A stretch of 64,000 nt of DNA. It comes from Sympetrum striolatum. Taxonomy: Eukaryota; Arthropoda; Insecta; Odonata; Libellulidae. Numbering within the stretch: the stretch's first letter is position 1; every line of letters begins with the position of its first letter. The stretch lies in the NCBI GenBank assembly GCA_947579665.1, contig OX388348.1, positions 14,508,001 through 14,572,000 of the forward strand, given 5' to 3'. The notes below the pieces were generated by a model. That model worked only from the letters and a program-made list of their open reading frames with translations. It ran no database searches and was not told the DNA's origin. Below are positions 26,495-37,024 of the stretch, piece by piece. The translations under genes were made by a program, and so were the position numbers.

Positions 26495-26796
26495 CTCCGC
26501 GGCTGGCTTTCCTCCCTTGGAGACGCACTCCAATTGGATTTCCCTGTCCTCGGTGGTGAGGAGAGACATGGGGTTGCTGGGGATGAACGATCCTTTCCCA
26601 GCGGATTCGGTGCCCGCAGGAGTCACCACATCTCCTGGCTGCGGCAAAATCCTCGGAGGCTCGGGCGGGACCAGCACAGTCAATGTGGCGAACCTAGATC
26701 TTATCCCGGGCTCTCCATTTGGCCCTGCAGCCACTTGGCATTGATACCTTGCATCGTCCTCTAGCCTCACTGGATGAATATCCAAAGAATAATCAC
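26495..26796 (-). CDS. rst: Roughest/Kirre-like adhesion protein, second coding exon
   Basis: The exon is 302 nt and encodes about residues 77-177. It begins after a clean acceptor (TTTTCCTTTCAG) and completes the Gly codon split from the first exon, giving the continuous family sequence GSDEEG-DYSLDIHPV. It carries the second Ig1 cysteine in RYQCQV (about residue 96), the conserved IRSRFATLTVLVPPEPP linker, and the first Ig2 cysteine in LECVS (about 167), ending at GGKPAAE. The donor is GCGGAG then GTGAGA, phase 0. Compared with Drosophila Rst/Kirre, where the linker runs almost directly from PKI to the TTEDRE motif, this protein has an insertion of roughly 20-25 residues rich in Pro, Gly and Ser (about residues 129-154). 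Confidence 0.93.
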
Positions 26797-27201
26797 CTGA
26801 AAGGAAAATCACAGTTAGTGCTGCTATTGGAATCATGATACATTAATTTATTTTCATAACAATTTTTGATACTATAATTCCTTTAATCGGCTGAGTGCCT
26901 TGTATCTGATAAACCAATTAGTTAACTATTCAGTCCGAAGGCTGATATCAAGCCCCACAAAACCAGTAACCAAAAGTGAGAATGAGGTTTTCTAGGCGAG
27001 ATGAGGAGTGAGGTAGTTTGCTGTTTCTTTCAACAATAAGTCATCGAGATATAGACGGAATAAGTCAACAGACATGCAATACTATGATCTGGGAGTAAAC
27101 TTTTTCATAGCGTTCGGCAATGATTGATCAAAGTGAATTTCCATAATCACAACCTCCCAGAAAATAATAGATGTAACATCGCTATAGATATAGGTAAGAT
27201 A

Positions 27202-27555
27202 CATAAAATGTTATAAAAATTGTAAAAATATCTGTATGTTTTTTACTTCAAATGACGGTCCAAGATATTAAATTTATTTCAGTTGTAATTTTTATTATGA
27301 TGATGTCCACTGCAATATTTTTAGAGCCAAGGTGATATTTTTAATTTTTAAGATTTTTAATTGCTGTAAAATCGCTTTAGCTGCATAAGACACATAAAAG
27401 TTAGAAAAAATAGGAAAACATATTCGTGTTTTTGTTTAATTTAGAATTTTCTTTAATTAATTTAATTTAATAATGATGGACTAAAATATTGAGCCATTCT
27501 CATTTGTATTTTTTACGGTGATATCTATTGAAAGATTTTAAGAAACACTGATTTT
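27202..27555 (+). repeat. Diverged tandem duplication, about 191-bp period
   Basis: CATAAAATGTTATAAAAA (27202) is matched by CATAAAAGTTAGAAAAAA (27393). AATGACGGTCCAAGATATT, GTAATTTTT and TGATGTCCACTG in copy 1 are matched by AATGATGGACTAAAATATT, GTATTTTTT and TGATATCTATTG in copy 2. Divergence is high, so the boundaries are approximate. Confidence 0.5.
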
Positions 27556-28315
27556 ATTAATTTAAACATCTGCTAAAAAATAAAGAATGATTTTGAACAG
27601 AATATCTTCCCATCAAATTATTTTCCGTCTAATATTAACGAATCAATTCCGCTATAAAGATAGCTCCGAGCGGTAAATATCTTTTAAAATAATAACTGAT
27701 TACAAAATTCATGTACCACGTATATCTCCATTTGGATCATGTCACAACATTGAGATTTACGCTCCTTTGAATCTACTTCGTCCACGAGACTGTATTACTC
27801 ATGGCGTTCGCTTTGAATTTTCTTCATTAACCCCTGCATCGGAGGAGGGGTGTATTTTGGGGGAGACGGAGAGCGATGAGGGAGGGAAACCAATACAATT
27901 TGAACTTAAATTTATTATAACCCCGAAACAGATTAATCAGGATCCGCCCAAGAGCGGATGAGAGGGGTTGCGGGTAACGTAATGCAATTAAAACGTCGTG
28001 TGACTCTTCTGGTTAAAGATTCTCCTATTATGAAGCGTGAAAATCTTTCCCGAAGGCGAAAAGGAAAATATGGGGGACGTCAGTAGCAAATAACACGAGG
28101 GATTAAAGTTTGGGACCGTTGAATCTTGGAGTAGCCATGGAAAATACTTTCAAATACTTCTATGTTCAACCTCTTCCCTAATGAATGTTTTTCAGAAAGA
28201 GTTTTAGAAAAAATTGTTATCAAGGAAACCTAAGCTTCTAGTGAACAATTTTTAGAGCGATGGTTTCATATTAACGAAATTGCGATCTTTACATTAAGAA
28301 GTGCGAATTCGTGAA

Positions 28316-28349
28316 AACATTATCACATTAAAATGTTTGTGATAATGTT
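28316..28349. repeat. 12-bp perfect hairpin in the intron
   Basis: AACATTATCACA and TGTGATAATGTT are separated by 10 bases. The arms share the AACATTATC core with the hairpin at 55165-55205. Confidence 0.75.
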
Positions 28350-28934
28350 ATTATTTTTCTAACATGTACAATAGAGGATAACGTCAATACTCACGAAATT
28401 GAGCATTTTGTAAAACTGCTGAGTAGATTGTAGAGAAACCAGTTATCTCCAATTTAATTAAGGGGTTTTACTACAGGAATGCATAAGTGTTATCAAGTAA
28501 AATTTGTAAAAAAATTCTTCCGTGCTACGTTTTCCCAAAAAGTGATCCTTAAACATATTAATTAAAATCGACTTTATTGGAAACTTGAGAGCATTCTTGA
28601 AATGGTAAAAGGAGTCATTGAATTCTCATAAGGTTACCTTGCTTAGTAGTGATGTTTCAAGTAAAGAATAATTTTGAAGGAACAAAGATTAACCTTTTAC
28701 ATATTTCCACAAGAAATATCCACATCTGTTATACGGCAAAAAAAGCCCAAAAACATCTACTGGAATTAGATGTGTAATCTTTGGTCCTATATCTTCCTTT
28801 TTGATAATTGCTTTATTTCTGAATTGATTTTATTTCTGAAGACTCTTCAAGGTTGCCAACCTTGGAGTCCAACTTCGGGGGAAACCTAGTCGTAGAGACT
28901 ACCAGTTCATTTAGAACTTAACCATCCAACCTAC

Positions 28935-29469
28935 CTTCTTCATCGCTTCCGATCATGGCGTATCTGTCGAAACCCGAAAGGTTCCTGTCCGTTCCCAGCG
29001 CGAAGTCGTCCTTCGTCCACTGCGGCGCTCCGGCCCTCCCGGTGATTCTGCACGGGAGGGTCACCCTGCTGCTGACGATGGCCGTCTGGTCCATGGGCTG
29101 CATCGCGAACTTCTGCTCCGCGGCGGCGTAGGGCGCCCAAGCGACGAGCAGCCAGGAGAGCATGAGGAACGCGTAGGAACGAGTGATATCCCGCCGACGA
29201 CCCCGCGCTTCCCGGAGGGGTCGGCGGTCGAGTCGTTCGATCGAGGTTATTGCTTTTAAATGGTGCAGGAGGTGCGTGGAGCACGTGGTGAGGAGGAGGA
29301 GGAGGTAGCGAGGCGATGTAGGCGGGGGTTGGAGGGGGAGGAGGGTGGAGGGAGGTGGGAAGGGGGTCGACGGGGGTGTGGAGGACTCTGTTTGGGGAGG
29401 AGGGGTGCCGAAGCAAGGCAGTCTGTGGTCTTCGCACCGGTGCTCCTCCATGTTGACCATCGGATTAAC
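28935..29469 (-). CDS. rst: Roughest/Kirre-like adhesion protein, first coding exon
   Basis: This exon encodes the N-terminus of an immunoglobulin-superfamily cell-adhesion protein of the Rst/Kirre (NEPH) family. These are type I membrane proteins that bind Sns/Hibris-type partners in myoblast fusion, eye cell sorting and nephrocyte junctions. Visible features are a hydrophobic stretch LSWLLVAWAPYAAA acting as a signal peptide, then QKFAM, the Ig1 cysteine in TLPCRI, the WTKDD motif, an NLSG glycosylation site and the family signature GSDEEG. The 3' end is a strong donor (GAAG then GTAGGT), phase 1. A polypyrimidine tract and AG at 29470-29471 suggest an upstream 5' UTR exon. I prefer the ATG at 29161-29163 (Met1; Ig1 Cys38, Trp49), because it places the signal peptide at the N-terminus. 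An in-frame ATG at 29458-29460 would add a 99-residue Pro/Ser/Leu-rich leader, which I think is untranslated. Recognition is from memory of Drosophila Rst and Kirre; orthology to one or the other is not resolved. Confidence 0.9.
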
Positions 29470-29480
29470 CTGAGAGAAAA

Positions 29481-32400
29481 ATTAAGAGAATTGCGTTAGA
29501 AAACGTATTGAATTTGGTGAGGCAAAATTTCATCATCATTAGTAAAAGCTCTTTGATGAGTCCAATGAAATCATCGACTTATTGGTCCCCGTTTCCATTG
29601 CTTCCTATGTATACCCATGTTTTCTAGTTTGTAACCAAATGCCAATAAATCTTTAATAAAAGGTTGAAATAAGTGTTTATTATAGTATATGACAAGTGCG
29701 TTGTATTACGTTCATCATTTTCCTATCAGTTTGCAATATTTCATAATTTATGGAAGTTGTAGAAATTTTAACACAAATGCACTTGGAAATTTGTAAACCC
29801 ATAATTTCGATTAAAAAATTACATTTAAATTTGAATTAAACATAATAAATATAAATCGTTAGTAACAGTATTGTAAGTGATTGAGGTATATGTCAATCAT
29901 ACATACATTTGAGACGATTAGAAATAAACTTATTGATTTAAATAGTATATAATACGTTAAATAATAAAATTTAATTCTCTCCAAAATTAATTTTTCTCTA
30001 AACTAAAGCGACACCTCATTTAAGGAATGGTTAGCACTTGCCGAAATTGTATCCCTTATGAAATGGAAACTTCTGAATTTGGCACACTTATAGGCGTGAG
30101 AGATATTCAAGATATTAGTGGACTAACTACTAGATCATTCATAGAAAACTTTATAATAAAGTTTCCCTATACACTGTTGGCTATTCTCAAGGCAATCAAT
30201 TAACGCCCATTTCTCTAAAGTGCCACGAGTATGAAGTGTCGGTCTTCGCGAATACATTTCTCCGATTCACCGACAAAGCCACATATCAATAAAAAAAAGA
30301 GAAAGCAGGCATTGAATCGATAACAAAGTGAATTCCCAACTCTTCCCCCAATCCCTTAAAAGAGATTATGATCAACGAAAAGACCGCATTTCATAATGCG
30401 CTTTCCATTTACACGACTGTTTAAAAAATAACGCCGACCTGTCCTTTTTCGGGATTGAAGCTTTCTGCATAATTAACTACGACCGCAAACTTCTAATCCC
30501 TTCACGCTTGAGGACGTCCGGAAGAAAAACTGATGGAACAATGCGTTATTAAAAACGCTTTTCGAGTGTTCATTACTCTCTTATGCGACGTTTGAACGAA
30601 GGCAACAACTGTTTGGTTTGTCGATGAAAATTTCTCGAGAGAAAGAGAGTGGGATACTTAATTCAGGAATGGGAAGGCGTGATCTCGCTCGGAAGCGGGA
30701 AAACAAAATTTTTCATTTCGAGGAAAAAGTTGCCGCTAAGAATGACAGCAAAGATATTAAACGAGGTTATCCATCAAGCTCGATTCGAAAACTTCCACAG
30801 AGGAAAACTCGCGACACATTAACTCTCACGGCTACAAACAACGAAAACTAAAAAAAAAGGGAAAAAATCGAGTTGAAAAAATATCCGTTCCGAAAAAAAG
30901 AGCAGATAATTAAGAGGAAGTATCCTGAGGAGTTCGAGGAATCCATTCACAGATGTCGCTCTCGAAAAAGAATCCTAAAAGGGGGAAAATGGCCGGCGCC
31001 TCGTCGATATCCAAGGGAATCCGCATGCCATTTCCCATCGCTTCAGTGGGAAGGAGCAGAGGGAAAAAATTAAACCTTTTTTTATTCCGAAATAAAACGG
31101 AGAGGAAAACGGAAGAATTATTGAGCTAAGGTCGGAAGTCTTTTCTCCCTCACGTTGATGCATGGTGGCGTGCATGGGAGAGGGGCTCACGGCGCGAGAG
31201 GCAAATAACAGGGAGAAAGGGAATGGAGATTGGGCAGAAAGGTAAGAGATATGCAAAAATGGTACTTGGACGGGATGAATTGAAGAGGTAGTGGGGGAAG
31301 GAAGCCGACGGGCACTGACGGCATGACAATCAGAGACGTCAAATGACTCACATGTCCCAGTGAAAGTTTGTATTCGCAGAATAAGGGGTATATGAAGAGA
31401 GGGGAAATACTATAATATTTATGGAATAATTTTAATCGGGAAAATTGGTGGCCTAAATCAAGTCCCGTGGTTAACGCGATGGAATTCTTATAACAATAAG
31501 AAGATAAAGAATAATTACTCACGTTTTTTATGAAAAAAACGTAAGGTCGATACATTAATGTTTAAGCTTCAAAGTCCATAGAGAATTGCAGTCCTACAGC
31601 CGATAGGAAGAAAGTTTTCAAGTACCAATCATTGAGGGATCATTATCAAAAATTACATAAATTTACATGAATTTCAAATTTCCTACTCTTCTATAGATTA
31701 TATAAACTCAGGGAGTGTCCTAAAGAATGTATCTACAGTGGTAAATGTAGTACATAGGTAAATTTATGAAAACATAAAATTCAAAGTTTGGTTTTTATAT
31801 ACTTGGAATACAATAAATTACCCGAGGTTCAAGTTCCAGCCAAGTCACTATTTTCCACTTATTTTACGAGCTAGGGTCTAGCCAAACTTGGTTCTATCAT
31901 TTGTAAAGGGTAGTATATTTAGAATCTTCTTCATCAGTTTTCCTTATGTCATCCAACATCTTTCGTTTATTTTATTTTCATTATAGTCGCAAATTTGGAT
32001 CAACGTTGCATGTTTACTCAAAGAATCTCATCTTGTATATTAAATGGAAGGATGGATTCCTTCAATTTACAGATAAATTTCAAATACTACTCCCCATCCT
32101 TGAGCTAATCAAAGATAACGACAGGAGAGGAGAAACAGAGAGAATGCGGGAGTAACGCCGATCTTGAAATGATCATTTCTAACGAAAGAATAAACAGAGA
32201 TCATCTGGGAATCCTTACTTCCGGAAAAAACATTGACGAGATAACGCCCGACGCCATGGAGATTATCGCCGGAAACGGAGAAATAAATGGAACTGAAGCA
32301 AACGCGGGAATGGCTAAAGGGTCGATGGAAGAGCAATCGAAATGAGAAGAAGAGTTCGGAAAAGAAGGGAGGGACCGGAAATATACTGCGGTAGCGAACC

Positions 32401-34748
32401 CCTATTGTTTATCTAAATGGGTGACAAAGTCAATTCCGCTGGGCTTAAGCTCCTCCCTGTCTCATTCTGAATAGATTCCTTTGCATAGGCCGCGAGGTGC
32501 CCTCGAATATAAAAGGAACGGCGTATTTCAGAGGAAAAGGAATTCGGGGATACGTGAGGAGGATCGGGGAGTAAATGCTTAAAAGGAGTGCAGAAATAAT
32601 TCCGTGTTTGATCGACGACGGAAGGAGAGAAAAATGATTGTATCGGGGGATATGTGCTTTTTTGAACATGGTTCCCTCGGAGATATAAATAAGGTGCCGT
32701 ATTTTTAGATACAAATGTTCCCCTGCTGTATTCACCTTTATGGAAGGGTATATTCTTCTATTGTTATCTTACATGATAATAACCGTTGTGTATGTATTTA
32801 TATATTTATTCATTCAAGACATAAGCTATTCGTAAGATAAGTATAGGAGCATTTGAAATAGATGAATTTCATTTCGCTTCCCGATGAGATAGAAAGTTTC
32901 TTTGAGATGAAAATTAAATTTGATATTTAAGGATTAATTAGAGGGCTAATGATCTGTTACAAATCGAGATATATTTTCCAAATGTGTCATGGGATGACAA
33001 TTCCTTCATAAAAAATACTTATAAGGTTAAATTTTAGAATTTTAAAGGTTCAATTCATTTGCAAATTTAAATCAGATATGATGTCTTACGAAATCGAGGC
33101 GAGTACAAAAATATGGGAAATTGAGGAGACTTATTTTGGTCGTGTAACATTGTTATATATTCGAAATTGCGAGAAATAACCAAAAAAGAAGAAAAGTTTG
33201 TAAAATAATTTTGAAATTATAAATAACCAGTCCCCTTTAGCCGATTGTTGAACTCGAATCTCATATCAAATTTTAATTATTCAGGAGGACAGGAATATAA
33301 AATGATAGTTGGACATTTTTTTATTAATTTACATTTGTCACTTTTGATGAGGGATTAGTTAATTAGTTAGGCTATGAATACATAACAAACACACGGAACA
33401 AGAAATATTACTGCTTCCAGAAATATATAAAACAGCCTAAATTTATGTTAAGAATAATCCTAACAGCAAATAGATAAAGCTTTTATAGTGTACGTTGATA
33501 ATAGAGGCCACAAATAGATCTAACACCGAATAATTACTTAACGACTATACTAAGTGAAACTGAGATTTTTCAGTCCCTGTCCAAGTAATCCTATCAACAT
33601 ACTGAAATTACACCTTAAAAAGAACTCTAACTTACACAAAGGTAGAAGCAACGACAAAAATTCTACTTCCCTTTAACATTCCAATTTAAAATTCGAATCC
33701 CCTTGTCCCTTTTATGCTTCACCATCTCTTTAAAACGTACGTAATTAGTTTCCAAGGTACCCCCGGAAGAGGTTTGGCCTCTGGTGACCATGGTTTCGGT
33801 GATCTTTGAAAAGAGAGCCTCGTAGAAGGGCTCCATAATTCCTGTGACACATTTGCTTTGCTTCGAGTTATTTCGGAGGATTTTCTCTCGATTTTTTCGC
33901 CTCTTTCGCCGTGAAAGCACCCAATCCTTTTCCCTGCAAAAGAGCTTTGTTCCCAGAGGTTTCCGTTAACCAGGAGATTACTGCACGGTCAATTACTCTT
34001 TGTTTCAAGAGTTCACTCAGTTCCTAAGGCTGATAGCCTTCTCCATCAAAAAACTGATACCCCTTTTCGCTCGGTCAAAAAGAGGATGCCTACTCTATCC
34101 TTCGCGTGGCTAAAAATACCTCAAAAATTTAGTTACGCTCTTGCATGGAGATTAGACGTAACGATAGCGTCCGAAGTATCTCAACCGAAATTTCTTAATT
34201 GGTAATTTTTACTTAGGAGATTTAGGTGGACAAGGTACGAATTTTTAGTAAAGATTGGTGTGGAACATTTTTGAAGTTGACGAAAGTTGTTACGTCAAAT
34301 TCTGCAAGCTGTAATATATCTGTCTTCTAAATATGCCCTAGATAAATGCAAAGGAACGGAAGAGTTAATCTGTAAATTTTTAAATATTCGAAATTACTTT
34401 CTTCTGCATCTTTACATTTAGATCACCTACTGGATAAGAGCATAATCATTCCTTAACTTGTAAGGAAATCAATTTTGCAAAATACTGCAACATTTACCGT
34501 AAAGAATACGTCCAATTTCAACTGAAAATATTGAAAAGACTATAATGAAGACAGCAAAAGTGTCCTATATCTATAAACTGCTAATATGCTCAGGCAGAAA
34601 TTTTATTTATTGTTTAAAGAAGCTCCTCAAAAATATGATATTTCTCCCTCATTAAATCTTGACATAAAATGAATCTCAATAATGTATTCAATTACCTTAA
34701 TATAAATAAGGAAAGGGTTAAGGTGACTTTGCACTTAAGGGCGTGCAC
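29481..34748. other. Non-coding sequence upstream of the first coding exon
   Basis: AT-rich, with GC-richer patches at 30540-31330 and 32100-32720. A possible 35-bp LINE scrap (KMLDDIRK-like on the minus strand) near 31945-31985 is too short to call. No gene seen. Confidence 0.4.
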
Positions 34749-34832
34749 CCAGGAAACTTCCCAAGGAAAAACGGACTTTCCCGGCCGTCAGACTTTTTTC
34801 AAGTACGTTTTTCCTTGGGAAGTACCTTAATA
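34749..34832. repeat. Fold-back repeat made of SINE tail sequence
   Basis: CTTCCCAAGGAAAAACGGAC is followed, after a spacer with CCCGGCCGTCAGAC, by its inverse GTACGTTTTTCCTTGGGAAG. This gives a stem of about 20 bp with one mismatch. One arm plus the spacer matches the SINE tail at 6907-6950, so the hairpin appears to be two inverted copies of that tail. Confidence 0.65.
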
Positions 34833-35339
34833 TACTTAAATTCAGTTTATTATGATCCTTCGATTGAATAAAGCGTAAATTATAATAAATCCAACGCCCT
34901 TTCATGAAATTTCAGCTCCTGGAAGTTTAAATACCGTTTGTATTATTACGATATTATTTACTTTTGAACATTCTGACCTCTTTTCAACGACTGCTCAATA
35001 AGTTAGATATATGAAGATTTATTCACAATGTAAATAAATTCATACATTAAATTCAACTATTTTGCTTCCTAACTAACAACATGGTCCTATATGAAGCTTA
35101 AGAAAGATACGTCCGTACTCAAAGCGCCTTTTACAAAGAGATGCCATTCTTCGAAGGTTTCCGACGCCATTTTATCGCATAAACCTCAAAATAAACACTT
35201 CTTACGGACAGTCTCAAATGCTCGACTTCGCTTTCGAGCATCCCCGCTATTCCAGCCTCAAAGTTCTCCAAATCAACTTCCTCGCACTTTCGGCGGACGA
35301 TAATCTTCAGATGGGATAGCATGATGCATTCCTTTACAC

Positions 35340-36006
35340 CCGGGCATTTAAACACACCGTCCAGACCCGCCCAATGAAGCCGCCTTTCCCATCATCCATT
35401 GCCCCCCCTTTGAGTACAAGTAATCCGAACGACTTGAAGCGCGGGGAGAAAAGTTAAAAACGCCCCCTTTTGGATAGCAAGGGGTAAAAAGGGCAGCCCC
35501 TTTATCCCTAAACTCCGGAACTGGAAAAGCGGAAACGGAGGTGAAGAACTTTGTGAGACTCGAAAGAATAGCGGCGGATAAAAAAGAACTCGAGAGAGAG
35601 AGGGTTGAAACACGGCGGAGGGGGTAGAACGAAAGGAATCAAAAGGCTGAGGAATAAAAGATCCCCAATCGAAATAAAAGTCGAACGGGGTATAATGGAA
35701 ACGATATCCGAGCGATGCCTCCCACTACCCCACGGTTTCAAAGGCCCGCGAATTTTTTACGCCCTTTTTATTCTCTTTAATGGCGACTTTTTTTAACTCG
35801 CTTTATCTCCGCCCACGCGGGGGAGGGCTAAATAAAAGGTTTCGTTAAGATTGCGGGATTTAATGGCCCAATAAATAAGGAAACAGAACTTCATCTTCGT
35901 CGCGTCTCGCCTGCTTTTATGCCCCATGCCTACGCGGCCGGAGGAACGGGGTTCTGGGGGCAAGCTCCCGATTAATATTCCCCCGCTGTCCCGGGGTTCC
36001 CTTTTC
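35340..36006. other. GC-rich island
   Basis: Purine-rich on the plus strand at 35560-35700. Overlapping ORFs on both strands lack recognised domains. Confidence 0.35.
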
Positions 36007-36145
36007 TATTATCAGAATAGTAAGCGCGCTTTTTTCTCCCCTTATGGTGTTGGGGCCTTAACACGTTTTTTACCTAACCTTCCCCTTCAGAACATTGCAA
36101 ACATGACCAATTGATATATAATCATAAAGAGGGATGTTATGCGAA
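36007..36145 (+). repeat. Left copy of the direct repeat flanking the LINE fragments
   Basis: This 139-bp copy matches 36885-37024 at roughly 85% by eye. Shared landmarks include GTAAGCGCGCTTTTT, GGTGTTGGGG, CAAACATGA, CAATTGATA and ATAAAGAGGG. It abuts the start of the LINE sequence almost exactly. Confidence 0.85.
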
Positions 36146-36148
36146 TTG

Positions 36149-36884
36149 ATGGCCAAAGGTCTTGACAAAGAAATCAGGAAAAGATTGGTAAAATCCTTGT
36201 TGTGGAAGTTTTTCCTTTATGGGTGCGAAACGTGGACCCCAAGTATCGCAGTTCACTAAGGGAAATAAGTCTAAGCCTACAACAACATTAAGGGAGGAAG
36301 GGGAAAAGCTAGAGCAGGTGGATACATTTTCTTACTTGGGAATTACTCTATCTTGGAATGAAAGATACAAAGATGAAGATAGTAAAAACCTTAGCCAAGG
36401 AAGCCTTTGTGAAGGGAAGGGAATTGATGACCAAATGTCTAGGCAAGGGAATCAGAAAAATAATGGTGACATCCTTGGTTTGGAGTGTGCTGCTTTACGG
36501 GTGCGAAACGTGGACATTAAGAAAGGAGGAAGACAAACATTTGGAGGTTTTCGAAATGTGATTATTGCGTAAAATCGAAAAAGTAAGTTGGGTTGAGAGG
36601 AAAACAAACACGGAATTGTTGGAGATGGTTAGGAAGGAAAGGGCTTTGATTGAAAAGATTAAGCATCGGCAGAGGAATTGGGTGGGTCAAACAATGAGAG
36701 GGGACGGACTGCTAAAGTCTGTAAATCAGGGTAGAATTCAGGGAAAAAAAAACAGGGAAAGACAAAGACAGATTTTAGACGACTTAAAAGGGTGGGGTTA
36801 GCTATAAGGAAATTAAGGAGAAGGCGTTGTATAGGAATTTTTGAATGCACATGAACCTACCGAAAGTTAGAAAACTCTAGTATG
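36149..36884 (+). pseudogene. Rearranged LINE 3' fragments (post-reverse-transcriptase region)
   Basis: Two pieces of the same non-LTR retrotransposon ORF lie in tandem. The first (36149 to about 36245) encodes MAKGLDKEIRKRLVKS and then LYGCETWT. The second (about 36250-36884) restarts upstream with REEGEKLEQVDTFSYLG, repeats LLYGCETWT, and continues through NWVGQTMRGDGLLKS to LDDLKGWG and the 3' end. This order is the usual C-terminal region of many insect LINE ORF2 proteins. The second piece is broken by a frameshift near 36350-36360 and by a stop codon just after VFEM, where the family normally has Trp. No reverse-transcriptase catalytic domain remains. The clade (RTE, CR1 or another) is not determined. 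Confidence 0.8.
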
Positions 36885-37024
36885 TATTATCAGAAAAGTA
36901 AGCGCGCTTTTTCCTCCCCTTAAGGTGTTGGGGCTTTAACACATTTTAAACTAACATCTCTCCCCTCAAAACAGTGCAAACATGATCAATTGATAGATTA
37001 TTATAAAGAGGGGTGTTTTGCGAA
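36885..37024 (+). repeat. Right copy of the direct repeat flanking the LINE fragments
   Basis: This is the right-hand partner of 36007-36145. It begins exactly where the LINE 3' end stops (TATTATCAG). Confidence 0.85.

Larger units (their letters stand above)
26797..28934 (-). other. Intron between first and second coding exons
   Basis: This is a 2138-bp phase-1 intron with borders GTAGGT and TTTCAG. It is AT-rich, with a diverged 191-bp tandem duplication (27202-27555), a small hairpin (28316-28349) and a modest GC-richer patch around 27765-28130 that has no recognisable coding content. Confidence 0.88.

Noticed and set aside
26517..26764. Plus-strand ORFs opposite the second coding exon.
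   Set aside because: They are antisense shadows of the minus-strand exon.
28940..29437. Second minus-strand frame (about 165 codons) overlapping the first coding exon.
   Set aside because: It is an alternative frame of the same GC-rich exon with low-complexity Pro/Ser/Arg content; the Ig1 homology is in the other frame.
31945..31985. Short minus-strand match to the LINE KMLDDIRK motif.
   Set aside because: Only about 35 bp, too short to separate from chance.
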